A stretch of DNA of 64,000 bases from Symbiodinium microadriaticum (GCA_001939145.1 LSRX01001347.1:60175-124174), one strand, 5' to 3'; positions 31,143 to 43,273 are shown, counted from the first letter of the stretch. Notes: generated from the sequence alone by a model not told the origin. A program made the numbers and translations.

Positions 31143-33847
31143 ATGGATAATGGCGAGGCGAACCCCAACCTGACGGATATTCCCAGTGAGACTGCTGAGA
31201 GGTCAAGTAGCAGCAGGGAAGCACCGAGAGATGAAGTTCAACAGGTTATGGGCGCCCAATCCGCTAAGGCCAAAGCTACCAAAGCTCCGGTGGTACTGAA
31301 CGGTACCTACGGCTCAGTGGGCCCGATGACACTGGATGATGAGGTTAGACAGGCCTCGTCGGTCCTTACAGGTCGGGATGAAGCGGCGGGATCCGAAGCT
31401 GGGAGAACTGGACAGGGATCTGGTGTATCTTCATTGAGGATTGCGGCTGGAAGGGTCATGGCGACCGTGGCGGCCAAAGTTCAAGAAGTGATTCCTCCGG
31501 CGGGAAAAAGCGGATCTACGACTTCGGTTCTGGTGCAGGAGGACAATGGGTCTGCGGGCACAGTGGGATCGGGCTATGTCACGGCTGGGTCAGAGCCACG
31601 AAGGGAATCGAGGCTCAATGAGGACCAAGAGCAGGCGGATCGGAACTTGTTCTCACCGCAGCAAGCGCGTCGTTTGCAGGAGATGGAGACGGAGGCCCCG
31701 TTGTTGTACGCTGGAGATGAAGGTGGAACCAGACCAGTGAGCCCTTCTCCCCAGCTACCACATTCAGCAAGTTCGAGTTCTGATCAGGCCGATGCTATTC
31801 AAGCCGAGGTGAGGAGGCAGATGCAATCGTATCTGGTTGTACAGGCGGAATTGCAGCAGAGGGTAGCCGTCCTTGTAGAAGAGAATCAGCTGCTTAGACA
31901 GGTAGCTGTATCGAGTGAAGTAGGAGCGGAAGCGCAGGGTTCTCAGACTGCGAAGGGTGGGTGGTTTAGTGGAATTAGGAAGAACATTATGGGGCTTGTC
32001 CATCAGGTTCCTATGAAGTCTGCAGGAGTACCACTGGCCATCCCGGAAGGTTGGGCTTTGAACCCTCCTCCAACACAAGGACCTCAGGCTGCTATGATGT
32101 CGACTACGATTCAACCTGCTGGCCAGAATCCCTCCTTCTTAGGTTTAGCTCCCCCTCCTGTCGCCCCAGCATCATTGGCGTCTTGCAAGGTGCACAAGGC
32201 GTAGGCGCAGGCAACCAAGGTGCCCAAGGCGTAGGCGCAGGTATGTTGCAAAGTGCCCAAGGCGCAGGCGCAGGCAATCAAGGTGCCCAAGGCGTAGGCG
32301 CAGGCATGTTGCAAGGTGCCCAAGGCGTAGGCGCAGGCAATCAAGGTGCCCAAGGTGCAGGCCTAGGCTTAGGTGCACAGCAAGGCACTCAAGGCGAAGG
32401 CGTAGGCAGCGGTCCCCCAGAAGGTCCTGCACGAGAAACGCGTGTCGACCCGCCCAGGAGTCCCTTTGAAGCGATGTTATCAGGGATGGTGCAACTGCAG
32501 AATGTGGTGGCTGATTTGGCAGCCAACAAGCATGGGAGTAGTTCTGGAGGGTCAGGCAGTAGCCCAGAGGTAGTGAGACCCGGGGTGACTGAGCTAGTGA
32601 AGCTTCCTCCCCCTACTCTTGAAGGGGCATTGGGTTTTTCGGACTGGTTGCATGCAGTGAAGCCCTCTATGAGCGACCTTTCAGATACATCAGGTGAGTG
32701 TTGGGAAAAGGTGCTTCGTGAGGCTCGTGAGTGGTACAACAACCAGTTCGTGCCGGCAAACCCAATCAACAGGGTCAGGTTGAAGGTGCCTGAATCAAGC
32801 ATTGATCGCGATCACAGGTGGTCACGTGTGAGGCACCGAATGGAGCACTTGATCATTCAGAGTTGTCCCGATGCGGTAAAGTCTGAGTTGTCGTCTGCTC
32901 GCATCAGCGGGGTCATGGGGATTCTTTGCAGGCTGCATGTGGTGTACAAGCCAGGAGGTGTTGCGGAGAGGGCAGAGGCATTGAGGCAGGTTCAGCATCC
33001 AAGGCCAGCAGATTCACCTATCGATGCAGTGCTTCGTTTGAGGACTTGGAAGAGGTGGATGACAAGGCTTTCGGACTTAGGAGGAGCCTCCCCGGACGCA
33101 GCATTGTGTGTGCAAGCTTTGGAGACGATCACCAGCAGTGTGCTCAAAACCATGCAGAGCCTGTCCTTCAGGATCAACCTTGTTCGCGCCTCTCTGCATT
33201 TGGACACCCAGCCGACTCCTGCAAAGGTGGGCGAGTACTACGAGCACTTGTTGACAGAACTGGAAGCTGTGTCGAGAGTGTCGGAAGCGCAATCCGGAAC
33301 TGTGAGCACCCCAAAGCCTGAAGGTAACAAAGGAGTCCGCCAAATCGAGGCCAAGACACAGAGCGCCTCGGAAGTTGCCTCGCCTCAGAGGGAACCCAAG
33401 GGTCCCAAGTCAGGGGGAGCGTCTGGTGGCGAGTCTCCAAAGAAGCTTTGCAAGTGGTTTCATGAAGGCAAGGGATGCAGGCGTGGCAAGGAGTGCAGGT
33501 TTGCTCACGATTGGAACCAGGTTCCAAAGCCGGACCGCGTTGATCGATGCATGGCTTGCGGCGGAAAGGGTCACCGGAAGGACGCGTGTCCTAATGTGAC
33601 AGGAGGTGCAGTTGCGAAGCGTGACGATGGTGCAAGTTCAGCAAAGGCGGCCAAAAGTGAAGGGCAACCAAAGACGAAGGGCCAGGATCCAGGCTTGAAG
33701 AAGGTGTTGTCGGAGGCTGCTGGAGTGCTTCGGGAAGTTCTCGCGACGCATCCTTCCTCTAGCGAGAGCACGAGCGTCACGGCCCAAGACCAGCCTCATG
33801 GTGGTGACCAAGGGGCAGGAAACGGGAGCAACTCATGCTGTTCTTGA
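31143..33847 (+). pseudogene. Copia gag (frameshifted) with CCCH and CCHC zinc motifs
   Basis: Gag packages the element RNA. The ATG at 31,143 (MDNGEANPNLTDIPSE) starts a low-complexity N-terminus with a coiled-coil-like stretch (EVRRQMQSYLVVQAELQQRV). That frame ends at 32,204 in a Gln/Gly/Ala repeat, and the protein continues in a second frame (to 33,847). The second frame has a helical capsid-like core (about 32,590-33,280: LEGALGFSDWLHAV...RLRTWKRWMTRLSDLG), a CCCH finger C-x8-C-x5-C-x3-H (33,449-33,507) and a retroviral zinc knuckle C-x2-C-x4-H-x4-C (33,549-33,590). The frameshift near 32,180-32,200 could be a mutation or recoding; repeat slippage seems likelier. Confidence 0.75.
32190..32400 (+). 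repeat. Gag minisatellite encoding QGVGAG/NQGAQ repeats
   Basis: Units of CAAGGCGTAGGCGCAGG and CAATCAAGGTGCC alternate about six times. The gag frameshift lies at the edge of this array. Confidence 0.8.
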
Positions 33848-34349
33848 TGCGTCATCGGTGAAGAGATCTGAGTTGATACCGTGCACTGTGTCGCTTGCAG
33901 GTGACCAGCGCCAAGTCTGGCACCAAACACCTGGAGGGTCCCTTGTAGCTCCAGCTAACAAGGAAGGCGGGATGACACAAACTATCTTGCCGTTAGGGTG
34001 CCTGATTGAGCAGCTTGGCTGCTCTGTGCGTTGGTCTCGCAAGACCGGCCTCCAGTTGATTCATCCGCGTTTGGGTAAGCTCAAGACAAGCTTGAAGAGC
34101 GGATGTCCGCAGCTTGGTCGGGAACAGGCATTGCAACTTGTGCGTGAGTTGGAGGGCGCAAGGCTCAAGGAACTCTCAGGCCGCCTACAGCGAGTGCAGG
34201 CCCAACTCAAGGTGACTTCAGGTGTGTGCTTCAATGATGTCTTGGATGCATTCGTCACCAGTGGAAGTTATGCTTCGGCGTTGGCGTTCTCGAGGTTCGT
34301 GCCTTTCTTGAGTCGCATTCCCGCGCCGACTATGTGTGGATCTGAGTGA
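33798..34349 (+). pseudogene. Copia protease-like region
   Basis: The third frame of the polyprotein reads GQETGATHAVLDASSV near 33,820, matching the D-[ST]-G-A-T-H start of copia aspartic proteases but with Glu in place of the catalytic Asp. A helical region (REQALQLVRELEGARLKELS) follows. It overlaps gag by about 50 nt and shifts frame into the 34,336 ORF. If this alignment is right, the protease is inactive. Confidence 0.5.
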
Positions 34350-37300
34350 TGCGAACGGTTGGGAGCTTCTTAAGGGTTTGCCGTTCAACCGTAGGACACG
34401 GAAGCGGTTGCATCAGTCCCACGGATGGGTTCTACATCTAGGTGGCAATGCTGTCGACCCCTCATTGAGGCAGTTGTGCCAAGCTCAAGGACTAGAGTTG
34501 ATAACCCTGGACCATACGAGCAAAGGCTTGCCTGAACTCAAGGTTTGGATGGCATTGTCGTGGGCTGCCTTCTCAGGTCGCGTTCAGGCCGTTGTGAGTG
34601 ACTCTCCTATGAGGACATGGGCCACCGTGCAAACTGCTGAAGGCACTTCTGTCAGGCTTCGTGGTATCGAGTATCCATGGGGCGAGCCGGGGATTAAGCC
34701 TAGCCTGCAGGCAAAGGTGAATGACGACACTCTGTTGGGTGTGATGCCTATGTGGTTGTGGACCCTGTCGTCGATTGCAAAGGGAGAAGATGTTCCTTTC
34801 TGCCAAACCTGTGTTCTGCAAGGCGACGCGGCCTCCAGTCCTTGGCTCCAGCAGGTTGTTACACCTTTCGCCACTTGGAGCAACAGCAGTGAGTTTGCAG
34901 TTCAAGGTGTTAACGAGGGAGTCCGGCAGACCAAGCCATTTCATGTTTGTACCAACCTTGGATTCTCCAACTCCGGTGCAAAGACCTTGCGTGGGAGTGT
35001 CAAGCCAGAAGGAGTTCCTTGGGATTCCGCTTGGCCTGTGTGCTTCAAAGATGAACTCAGCCTTGCTTTGTTCGGTCTAGCAGACTCTCGGCCAGTTGAG
35101 GAGGAGCCTACAGCTGTGAAGGTTGTTGGTGCAGAAGAGTCGTACTTGCTGGACGATCCTACCAGGCCATCAGGCCCTGTGTCGTTCCGGCCGCCAGCCC
35201 CTGAAGTGCAAGCTGTGGCTGAGGACCACTCAAAGTTCTCAAAGGAAAATGAATTGTGCGATTCTCCTTTGGATCATCCTGATGCATCAGACTCAGGAGG
35301 AGCAGAGGTTGTGCCTGAGTCAAATGAACAGGCTCAGTCAGTGTCACCCAAGACACGTGAAGGAGCTAAGGCGAGGCGTACTGGAGCAGCTTCCCGTATG
35401 ACAGAAGCTGAGCGTGAGAAGTGGCGCAAACACATCGCTGCGCATCATATCCCGTTCAGGAAGGATTGTCTTCAGTGCGTTATGTCGGGGGGACTAGGGC
35501 TACAGCACCGTCGTGTGAAATGCCCAACCATGTATGCCTGGGCGTTCGACTTAGCTGGGCCGTTCAAGGAGCTAGGCAGAGACGACCGTGGGGGAAAGTA
35601 CAAGTACGTGCTGGTAGCAGGTCTACGGGTCCCCGATGCTGCTCTGCCCTCACCGAGGCAAGGCAAAGGTGATCCCAAGGCTGAGAAACAGGCTCCGGAT
35701 GTACAGGTTGAAGCATCAAGGACGAATGTGCCTGATGATGATGATGACGCTGCTTCTGAAGTCAGCTGGCTAAGGGACCAGTTGTCACCCGAGCCGGCAG
35801 TGATGAAGGTTGATGAAGACGGTGACTCCTCGCAGGAGGAGGATGCACAGTCAGATGTGAGTCGGTATGAGGCACCCTTTGTTGAGGATCTTCCACCCCC
35901 AGAGGCCGAAGAAGCTATCGCAGCCGATGACGAGCCGGAGGCCAAGGGTGGTACAGGGTTAGACGTTGATCCTTGGGAGGATTCCGGAGGGTATGCCGAT
36001 ATGACCGATGAGAAGTTCGATGAGGCTTTGTCGGAGCTGCTGTTCTCAGGTGCCAACAAGGTATTGAGGTTTGCAGTTCCCTTGAAGGCCAGGCAGGGTC
36101 CGTTGATCCTAGCAGGATTGCAGGAAGTGGTCACCGAATGCAATCGCCTCGGTTATCCTGTGAAGGTTGTGCACACAGATCGGGCCAAGGAATTGATGTC
36201 GAAGGCCACCATGGATTGGTTGCAATCAAACCTTATCCAGCCTTCCTTCACGCAGGGTGATGATCCGAAGTCCAATGGTCTAGCAGAAAGGTTGGTTGGG
36301 TGGGTTAAAGCTAGAGCCCGGTTGCACCTAGCGTCGTCCGGCCTTGGTGTGGAACAGTGGCCGTCAGCAATGGCCTTTGCGTGCGCCGAGCACCGTCGTC
36401 GCTTGTTGCAGCAAGACGGAACCCTTCCTCGATTTGGTCAAAAGGTGATCTTCAAAAGTAAGCATCCCACCGGCAAGTCAAAAAGGCCATTCTTGCGTTG
36501 GGAGCATGCTGTATACCTGTGCCCAACTCCTCGGACGGAAGGAGGACATGTGCTTCTCAGGGGAGCATCAGGTGCCTACTTGGTAGCCAAGAACGTACGC
36601 TGTGTGGAAGATATGGTGGATCCTGAAGCTGAGTTTGGGAAAGAAGAGGTCGTAGAGGTCGACCCACCAGAGCCTGGCTTCGACCACTATCAAGGAAGAT
36701 CACCCACAGCACCAAGCAGGCGCGTCAGGGGGAAAAGAGCAGTTCGTTCAGTGCAATTAGCTTCAGAAGCATTCGCAGAGAGTCTGTTGCTTGAGCAGCT
36801 CTTCACCTCTGATCATTGTGGTCGTCTGCTTCAACTGGCGTTTGGCGGCGTCGAAGGAGGTACACGAAGAGAACATCGGGGTCAAGTTGGGTTCTCGGTT
36901 ATCTTTGGGGCATATAGCCATGGTGGGTTGCACGGGATAACGAGAGCCAGTAGGATGTACCCAATGGTGAGCCGGTACTTGAATGAGTACTTGCGTCGGT
37001 GCTCTTCCAATGAGAATGCAGAAAATGAATGGGCGTCACTCATGGTTGTAGTTGCCGATGAAGTGGCCATGCACCGAGATGTGAGGAACGAGCCAGGCTC
37101 TTTGAATCATGTCACACAACTGACTACTCGCATGATGTGGGTTGAAGGTGACTCGCCGTTGATGGCAGAGTGTGAGCGAAAGGATGCTCAAGGGCGAACG
37201 CATCAGGGATATCTGCTTCCTTTGACGCAGGCTACAACAGTGTTTGATCCTAAGCGTCGCCATGCAGTCCTCCCGGCGACGAACTGGGTGATTGCGGGCT

Positions 37301-38829
37301 ACACGCCATTGGGGTACCAGAAGTTATCCACCTTCAAGCAGCACCAGCTCATTGAACTCGGGTTTAGGTTGCCTTCTCTAGATCGCACCCCAACAGTGTG
37401 TAAGCTAGTGGGACCGTGTCCCGATAGGTTGCCCGGGTTCCGCGCAAGACCCTACCCGCCACCTCCAGGCAGAGCAGCTATGTTCGTGAGATATGCAAGG
37501 ATGACGGGAGAAGAATGGGCGGAGCTGTGCCAGCTTGAGGAGGAGGAGTTTGAACGGCGAATGGATCGCTGGCAGCGTGTGCTTGGGGGTCACGATAAGG
37601 ATCCTAACATGAATTCGCTGTCAGCTTCTAGCCCCCATCATCTTTTCATGCAAACGGTGTTTCGTCAGAGGAACTGGAATCGGAACCCAGAGGTGGTGGT
37701 GCCAGGAGCCGGGGGAGAGCCGCGTCTTCTCGCACGCGTCATGGATTTCGCAGATGACGGGCCAACAGAAGAGTCCCCGTTCCCCGATCGCATGCTTATG
37801 TTTTTGGTGCACGACGTGATTCGTGATGTCCTCGAAATGGTGATTCTACGTGTGGAGGCAAGACGACCGCCACAGGAGACACAGGTTCAGGAGGAGGTAG
37901 GTCCTGTGTTGCAGCCGCCCGGGCCACCTCCACCAGAAGTGCGTGCTGTTAAAAAGGCCAATCCACCAGCAGCCAGGCTTTCTGAGGAACCTGTGAAGTT
38001 GCCCATACCGTTGCCCAATCCTGCATACATCAAGGTCGCTCCGGTGCAACCTGCCAGGTGTGATGAGTCCGACGCAGCAGTGTGCAAGGCAGAAGCAGCC
38101 ACTACCAAGGACCTAGAGGGTTTGCTGGGTCAGCTTCGTGAGCCACTGAGTGTCACTCACACGGCGTCTCAGGAGGAGGTGAGGGCCCATCTCGAACGGT
38201 GGAGACCGGCCATTGAAAAAGAGTTGGGGTCCTTGAAGAAACAGGGTGTGCTTGTGAGTCACTATGGCAACGAGGCCCAAGAGCTGATCGCAAACCCTGA
38301 AACCTCGGTTATTTCCTTGAAGGGCGTTTTCACTGCAAAGGCCCCGGGGGGTCCCGAAGATGGCTTGTTCAAGCGCAAGTGCAGATTGGTGGGATGTGGG
38401 AATCAGGCTACGCATGTAGATGCAGATTCTCTCTACGCGGCTGGAGCGCCAGCCGAAGTGGTGAGAGTTGCTCTCACAGAGGCATGCAACCATCAGTGGT
38501 CAGCCTTCACAACTGACATCAAGTCAGCATTTACCCAAACGCCTATTCCGCCTTATGCAGCACGACGGTACCTTCTACGACCACCACGATGGCTGATCGA
38601 CCTGGGCCTGGCCGTCCCTGGGGAGTATTTCTCCCTGGGAATGGTCTTGTACGGCTTCAAAGAGGCCCCGGCTTGGTGGTCCGATCACCGTGACAGCAAG
38701 TTGCGTGGCGCAAAGTTTCAAGACTGCCATCTGGAGCAGGCAAAGTCGGATTCCTCGGTGACCGTGGCACCGCGGAAGGTCTGCATCAGTGGCTTCTTGA
38801 TGGCGCTGGTTGGGAGACGGATGGTTTGA
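34336..38829 (+). pseudogene. Copia pol: unknown domain, integrase, reverse transcriptase (active site lost)
   Basis: A 1,497-codon open frame. Residues 1-100: LPFNRRTRKRLHQSHGWVLH...VWMALSWAAFSGRVQAVVSDSP, a Rossmann-like pattern resembling a methyltransferase start (inference). Integrase: zinc part H-x3-HH...C-x2-C (about 355-380), catalytic Asp in AWAFDLAGPF (about 400), second Asp in VVHTDRAKEL (about 615), Glu in SNGLAERLVGWVKA (about 650). A roughly 200-residue acidic insert separates the two Asp. A large central region (about 780-1240) matches nothing I know. RT: KRKCRLVGCGNQA, FTTDIKSAFTQTPI (first catalytic Asp), LGMVLYGFKEAPAWW. The YVDD motif expected after SGFLMA reads LVGRRMV, so the catalytic Asp pair is gone. 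The frame ends at 38,829. Confidence 0.8.
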
Positions 38830-39432
38830 GCGAAGCTCGCGAAGGCCAGCCAGTGAGGTTCTTGGGGATGCAGCTTCAAGGGTATGAGGACCGGCATTTC
38901 AGTCTGGACCAGGAAGCCTACGTGGACGAGTTGGTGAGGGCATATCAGCTGAATGACACTCATAGATCCAAGATTGTGTGCCCCAAAGAGATCCTGATGC
39001 GGGAGTCAGAGGTGATTCAGCCTTTCGATGAGCAAGCTATCAAAGCAGCTCAAAAGGTGGCAGGCGAGTGTCTTTGGTTGTCGCAGAGAACGAGAATCGA
39101 CATAGCGTTCTCAACCACGGTGCTTTGTTCCAAGGTGTCAAGGGATCCTCATGGTGCCATCGAGATCGGAAGACGCATCATCCACTACTTGCATCACACC
39201 AAGGACTTCAAACTTCACTTGAAGCCTGTGAAGGGCGTCGCGCCCTTAAGAGTGTTCACTGATGCATCGTTTGCTCCGCTTGGGCAGCATTCCTACGGTG
39301 GACACGTGGTGGAAGTCAAGGGCGTCCCGGCCCTATGGAAGGCATCGAAACAGCAATTGATCTCGCTGAGTTCTTCGGAGGCGGAACTCATACAAGCGGT
39401 GGAGGGATGCATGTACGCGGAGTCGCTCATGA
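38826..39432 (+). pseudogene. Copia pol: RT thumb and first half of RNase H
   Basis: A frame overlapping the previous one continues the RT thumb (RFLGMQLQGYEDRHFSLDQE) and the connection (AGECLWLSQRTRIDIAFSTT). RNase H begins with RVFTDASFAP (first Asp) and SLSSSEAELIQAVEG (Glu). At AESLMT the coding sequence is cut by the TIR element. The apparent extension to 39,686 is translation of the inverted repeat. RNase H resumes at 46,623 with the frame restored after removal of the insertion and one TSD. Confidence 0.85.
39429..39432. repeat. Left TSD (ATGA) of the TIR element
   Basis: ATGA at 39,429-39,432 is repeated at 46,623-46,626. Reading ATGAC as a 5-bp TSD is equally possible. Joining the flanks gives CTC-ATGA-CCATTTTG, which restores the Leu-Met-Thr-Ile-Leu of RNase H. 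Confidence 0.75.
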
Positions 39433-39990
39433 CTTGCTGGTGCTTAGCAAAGAGCCAAAGAGCCAACAGCCGACCGCTGGGTTGTGGGCACGTTGAGATG
39501 CTCATGATGCTCCTCTCTGATTTAGCCCAAGAAAGGATATGTGACATGGTCCAGAACTGTCGTGCGCAAATGACACGGCCGAAAAACATCCACGAAAACG
39601 CTGTCCAAGCGCCCTCCAAGTTGAAAGCAGATATTCTTGTGAAGCTTCGCAGAGTTGACATCAAAGTTTTTCTAGGTGTTAATTAACAAAAACAATAATT
39701 CTCTCCGAAGACAACATCAAACGAAGTTTTGGCAGAAACGTTACTGTGCTGAGAATAATGTCCTCTCTACTTGTCTCGGCTACGATGTTCTTGAACGCTC
39801 TCTAAAGAGATGTCTCCACATGGGACACACGACGCTTACTGTGCTTTGCTTGGAGAGACACCTCTCCCGGCTAGTGCAAGATCCACAGGATGATCGAGAA
39901 GAGTCAAGGTGTCTGCTCGCAGCGGGGGGCGACAGTGCAGGCCCGAGCCGCAAGCCCGAACCTTATCCCAGCGTTCTGTGTCAGGGCCTC
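39433..39990 (+). repeat. Left terminal inverted repeat
   Basis: Pairs with 46,090-46,622 inverted. The outer 130 bp differ at only a few positions (for example GCCCAAG against GTCAAG). Identity falls inward, with small indels past about 310 bp and matching islands such as TCTCCGAAGACAACATCAAA and GTGTCTGCTC. Confidence 0.8.
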
Positions 39991-41841
39991 AGGCAAGCTC
40001 GGATATGGAAACCCGGGTGTGTCGGATTGGGCTGAGAGCTACAAGCTAATATGTTTCAGGATTCACTAGAAGCTCTGATATAAGCCAACCCTCCCTAAAC
40101 CCGAAAACCTAAACCCATGTTCCCGCTTTCTGGGATTCCCTTAGCTGGACCGCAGATTCGTAGTATGCGCATCAACAAAAGGTCAGTTTGCACCTACCAG
40201 GAAGTGTTCCAGTGAAGATGCAGTTTGGACTCTGTGTTCAATCAAGAACGGTTTTCTCCCATAGACACTGCCACTCTGCAGCGCCCCCTGCAGGGAGCAG
40301 ACGGTTGACATGCGGTGCTGACGAGTAAAGCTTGAAGCAGCTACACTAAAGCTGTAAATCTTGGCCATCGAAGCTCTGCTCGAAACGTCACAACTGCAAC
40401 AAACAGAACATCCGAAACCCAAAGCCCCTGGCCCCTGAACCCCTAAACCCCTAAACCCTAAACCCCTAAATGCCTAAACCCCTAGACCCCTAAACCCCGA
40501 AACCCCTAAACCCCTAAACCTCAACCCCAAACGTCCTAAGTCCCCAAAGCCCTGAGTCTTCAAATCTAACAAGGACCCTGAACCCGAAACCCGAAAGCTT
40601 AAACCCTAAACCCTAAACCTTGAACCTTAACTCCTAAACCCGATAAAGCACCGGTGACCATCTTTGCTGGTGAGCCCTGAGGCTCCCATTCTCCTCGCGC
40701 GAGCTACGATGAGCGCTTAAAGCGGTTCCAGGGTTTAGAATGTTTCGAGGTTTCGGGAAGAAGGTCAACATGCAAAAGCCCTCCTTGTTTAGATTGGGAT
40801 TCTTAAGAGGCCCAGAATGCAGAGCTTGGTATCCTAAGTCCTATTTCCCAAAGCCTTAAATCCCATGCCTTAAACCAAAAACCCCATAATTTAAAACCCC
40901 AGCTCTAAGCCCAAGCCCTAAACCCTAAACTCCCGAAACCCTAAACCCAATTCCAAACCTCAAGCTCTATAAACTCTAAACCAGAAACCCTTAACCCAGT
41001 TCTCGAAAACCTTGTGCCCCTCGAGACCCAAGAGTCTCTCCAGCGAACCCACAACCTCAATTAAGCAGTTTGCCTTAGATCATACAACTAAGGCCCCAAT
41101 AGTTTGCGGTGTGCTTAGAACTCTCTGGGTCCATCCGGCAGGAACTCGGGATGATGCGATTCCGATCTCCATGACCATCCCAGACACCAAGGAATCCACG
41201 GAGTTCCCTGGCGTCCCAAGAAGGGGTTTGTTTAGTGCTGTAGAGTTGAGGGCTATAAGGGTTTCAGGGTTTGGGGCTTTAGGGTTGTAGGGCTTTAGAG
41301 TTTAGGGTTTTATGGTTTAAAGGTTTAAGGCTTTAGGGTTTAGGGAAGGAGGAAATAAAAAGGAAAAGTTTTATCTGAGTTTGACGGGTTTTTTACAAGA
41401 GGAGCATCAGGATGTTCAGAGCGAAAAGGTTGCATCAGGTGGCATGGGACACGCGAAGGTCTGTTCTGTGAACATGTCATGTAGTTTGAGTCCTTCTGAT
41501 CGAGGATCCGTGGGGCCGGAATCCCTCCGCCTTAGACCCCACAAACCTTGAAACCGGCAACGCTCACACCCCAGTGCTCTTGTTGAGACGTCTCATGGTT
41601 GAGAGCGTAGGAGCTGGAAATGATTTCGAGGAGCGAGTCAAGGGAAGCTTCCGTGTTCACCTTTCGCAAGAACCCTCCCAAAAAAAACCCACCTTTTTCC
41701 TACACAAGGGGGGGTTGGACTTGCCAATGGGAGGGCAGGGACCGAGCATCCGGGGTTCTAGACGTCATTGTCAAGGTTATTGAGGTTGCATTCCTGTCAC
41801 GAAAATTTAAGTGGCCGACGTTGATGCGGGGGTGGAGGGGG
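39991..41841. other. TIR element interior: CCCTAAA-rich spacer
   Basis: Dense AAACCCCTAAACC variants at 40,430-40,640 and 40,850-41,000, with TTTAGGG-orientation runs at 41,265-41,345. No gene supported. Confidence 0.7.
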
Positions 41842-43273
41842 AAATAGCTTGCGCCAAGTTTTGTCAGCCGCTTTGACCAAATAGCTCGCGCCAAGTTTTG
41901 TCTACCGCTTTGACCAAATAACTCGCGCCAAGTTTTGTCTGCCGCTTTGACCAAATAGCTCGCGCCAAGTTTTGTCTGCCGCTTTGACCAAATAGCTCGC
42001 GCCAAGTTTTGTCTGCCGCTTTGACCAAATAGCTCGCGCCAAGTTTTGTCTGCCGCTTTGACCAAATAGCTCGCGCCAAGTTTTGTCTGCCGCTTTGACC
42101 AAATAGCTCGCGCCAAGTTTTGTCTGCCGCTTTGACCAAATAGCTCGCGCCAAGTTTTGTCTGCCGCTTTGACCAAATAGCTCGCGCCAAGTTTTGTCTG
42201 CCGCTTTGACCAAATAGCTCGCGCCAAGTTTTGTCTGCCGCTTTGACCAAATAGCTCGCGCCAAGTTTTGTCTGCCGCTTTGACCAAATAGCTCGCGCCA
42301 AGTTTTGTCTGCCGCTTTGACCAAATAGCTCGCGCCAAGTTTTGTCTGCCGCTTTGACCAAATAGCTCGCGCCAAGTTTTGTCTGCCGCTTTGACCAAAT
42401 AGCTCGCGCCAAGTTTTGTCTGCCGCTTTGACCAAATAGCTCGCGCCAAGTTTTGTCTGCCGCTTTGACCAAATAGCTCGCGCCAAGTTTTGTCTGCCGC
42501 TTTGACCAAATAGCTCGCGCCAAGTTTTGTCTGCCGCTTTGACCAAATAGCTCGCGCCAAGTTTTGTCTGCCGCTTTGACCAAATAGCTCGCGCCAAGTT
42601 TTGTCTGCCGCTTTGACCAAATAGCTCGCGCCAAGTTTTGTCTGCCGCTTTGACCAAATAGCTCGCGCCAAGTTTTGTCTGCCGCTTTGACCAAATAGCT
42701 CGCGCCAAGTTTTGTCTGCCGCTTTGACCAAATAGCTCGCGCCAAGTTTTGTCTGCCGCTTTGACCAAATAGCTCGCGCCAAGTTTTGTCTGCCGCTTTG
42801 ACCAAATAGCTCGCGCCAAGTTTTGTCTGCCGCTTTGACCAAATAGCTCGCGCCAAGTTTTGTCTGCCGCTTTGACCAAATAGCTCGCGCCAAGTTTTGT
42901 CTGCCGCTTTGACCAAATAGCTCGCGCCAAGTTTTGTCTGCCGCTTTGACCAAATAGCTCGCGCCAAGTTTTGTCTGCCGCTTTGACCAAATAGCTCGCG
43001 CCAAGTTTTGTCTGCCGCTTTGACCAAATAGCTCGCGCCAAGTTTTGTCTGCCGCTTTGACCAAATAGCTCGCGCCAAGTTTTGTCTGCCGCTTTGACCA
43101 AATAGCTCGCGCCAAGTTTTGTCTGCCGCTTTGACCAAATAACTCGCGCCAAGTTTTGTCTGCCGCTTTGACCAAATAGCTCGCGCCAAGTTTTGTCTGC
43201 CGCTTTGACCAAATAACTCGCGCCAAGTTTTGTCTGCCGCTTTGACCAAATAGCTCGCGCCAGTTTTGTCTGC
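41842..43273. repeat. 37-bp tandem repeat, about 39 near-identical copies
   Basis: The unit joins AAATAGCTCGCGCC, AAGTTTTGTCTGCC and GCTTTGACC (37 bp). Almost all copies are identical; a few carry AAATAACTCG. On the minus strand the unit has no stop in any frame and 3 x 37 nt equals 37 codons, so three long overlapping repeat ORFs (up to 574 codons) appear. Confidence 0.95.

Larger units (their letters stand above)
29599..31243 (+). repeat. Terminal redundancy, left copy
   Basis: Matches 46,495-48,139 at a constant offset of 16,896. Every ORF inside translates identically in both copies. It diverges at 31,244 (gag continues) against 48,140 (LINE-1 RT resumes). Confidence 0.9.

Noticed and set aside
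29599..31243. Interpretation of the 1,645-bp direct repeat as an ordinary LTR
   Set aside because: It contains the pol C-terminus, a pol-gag junction and part of an unrelated TIR element, lacks TG...CA ends at its borders and has no flanking TSD.
39433..39686. C-terminal extension of the RNase H ORF to 39,686
   Set aside because: This is translation of the terminal inverted repeat. The true continuation is at 46,623.
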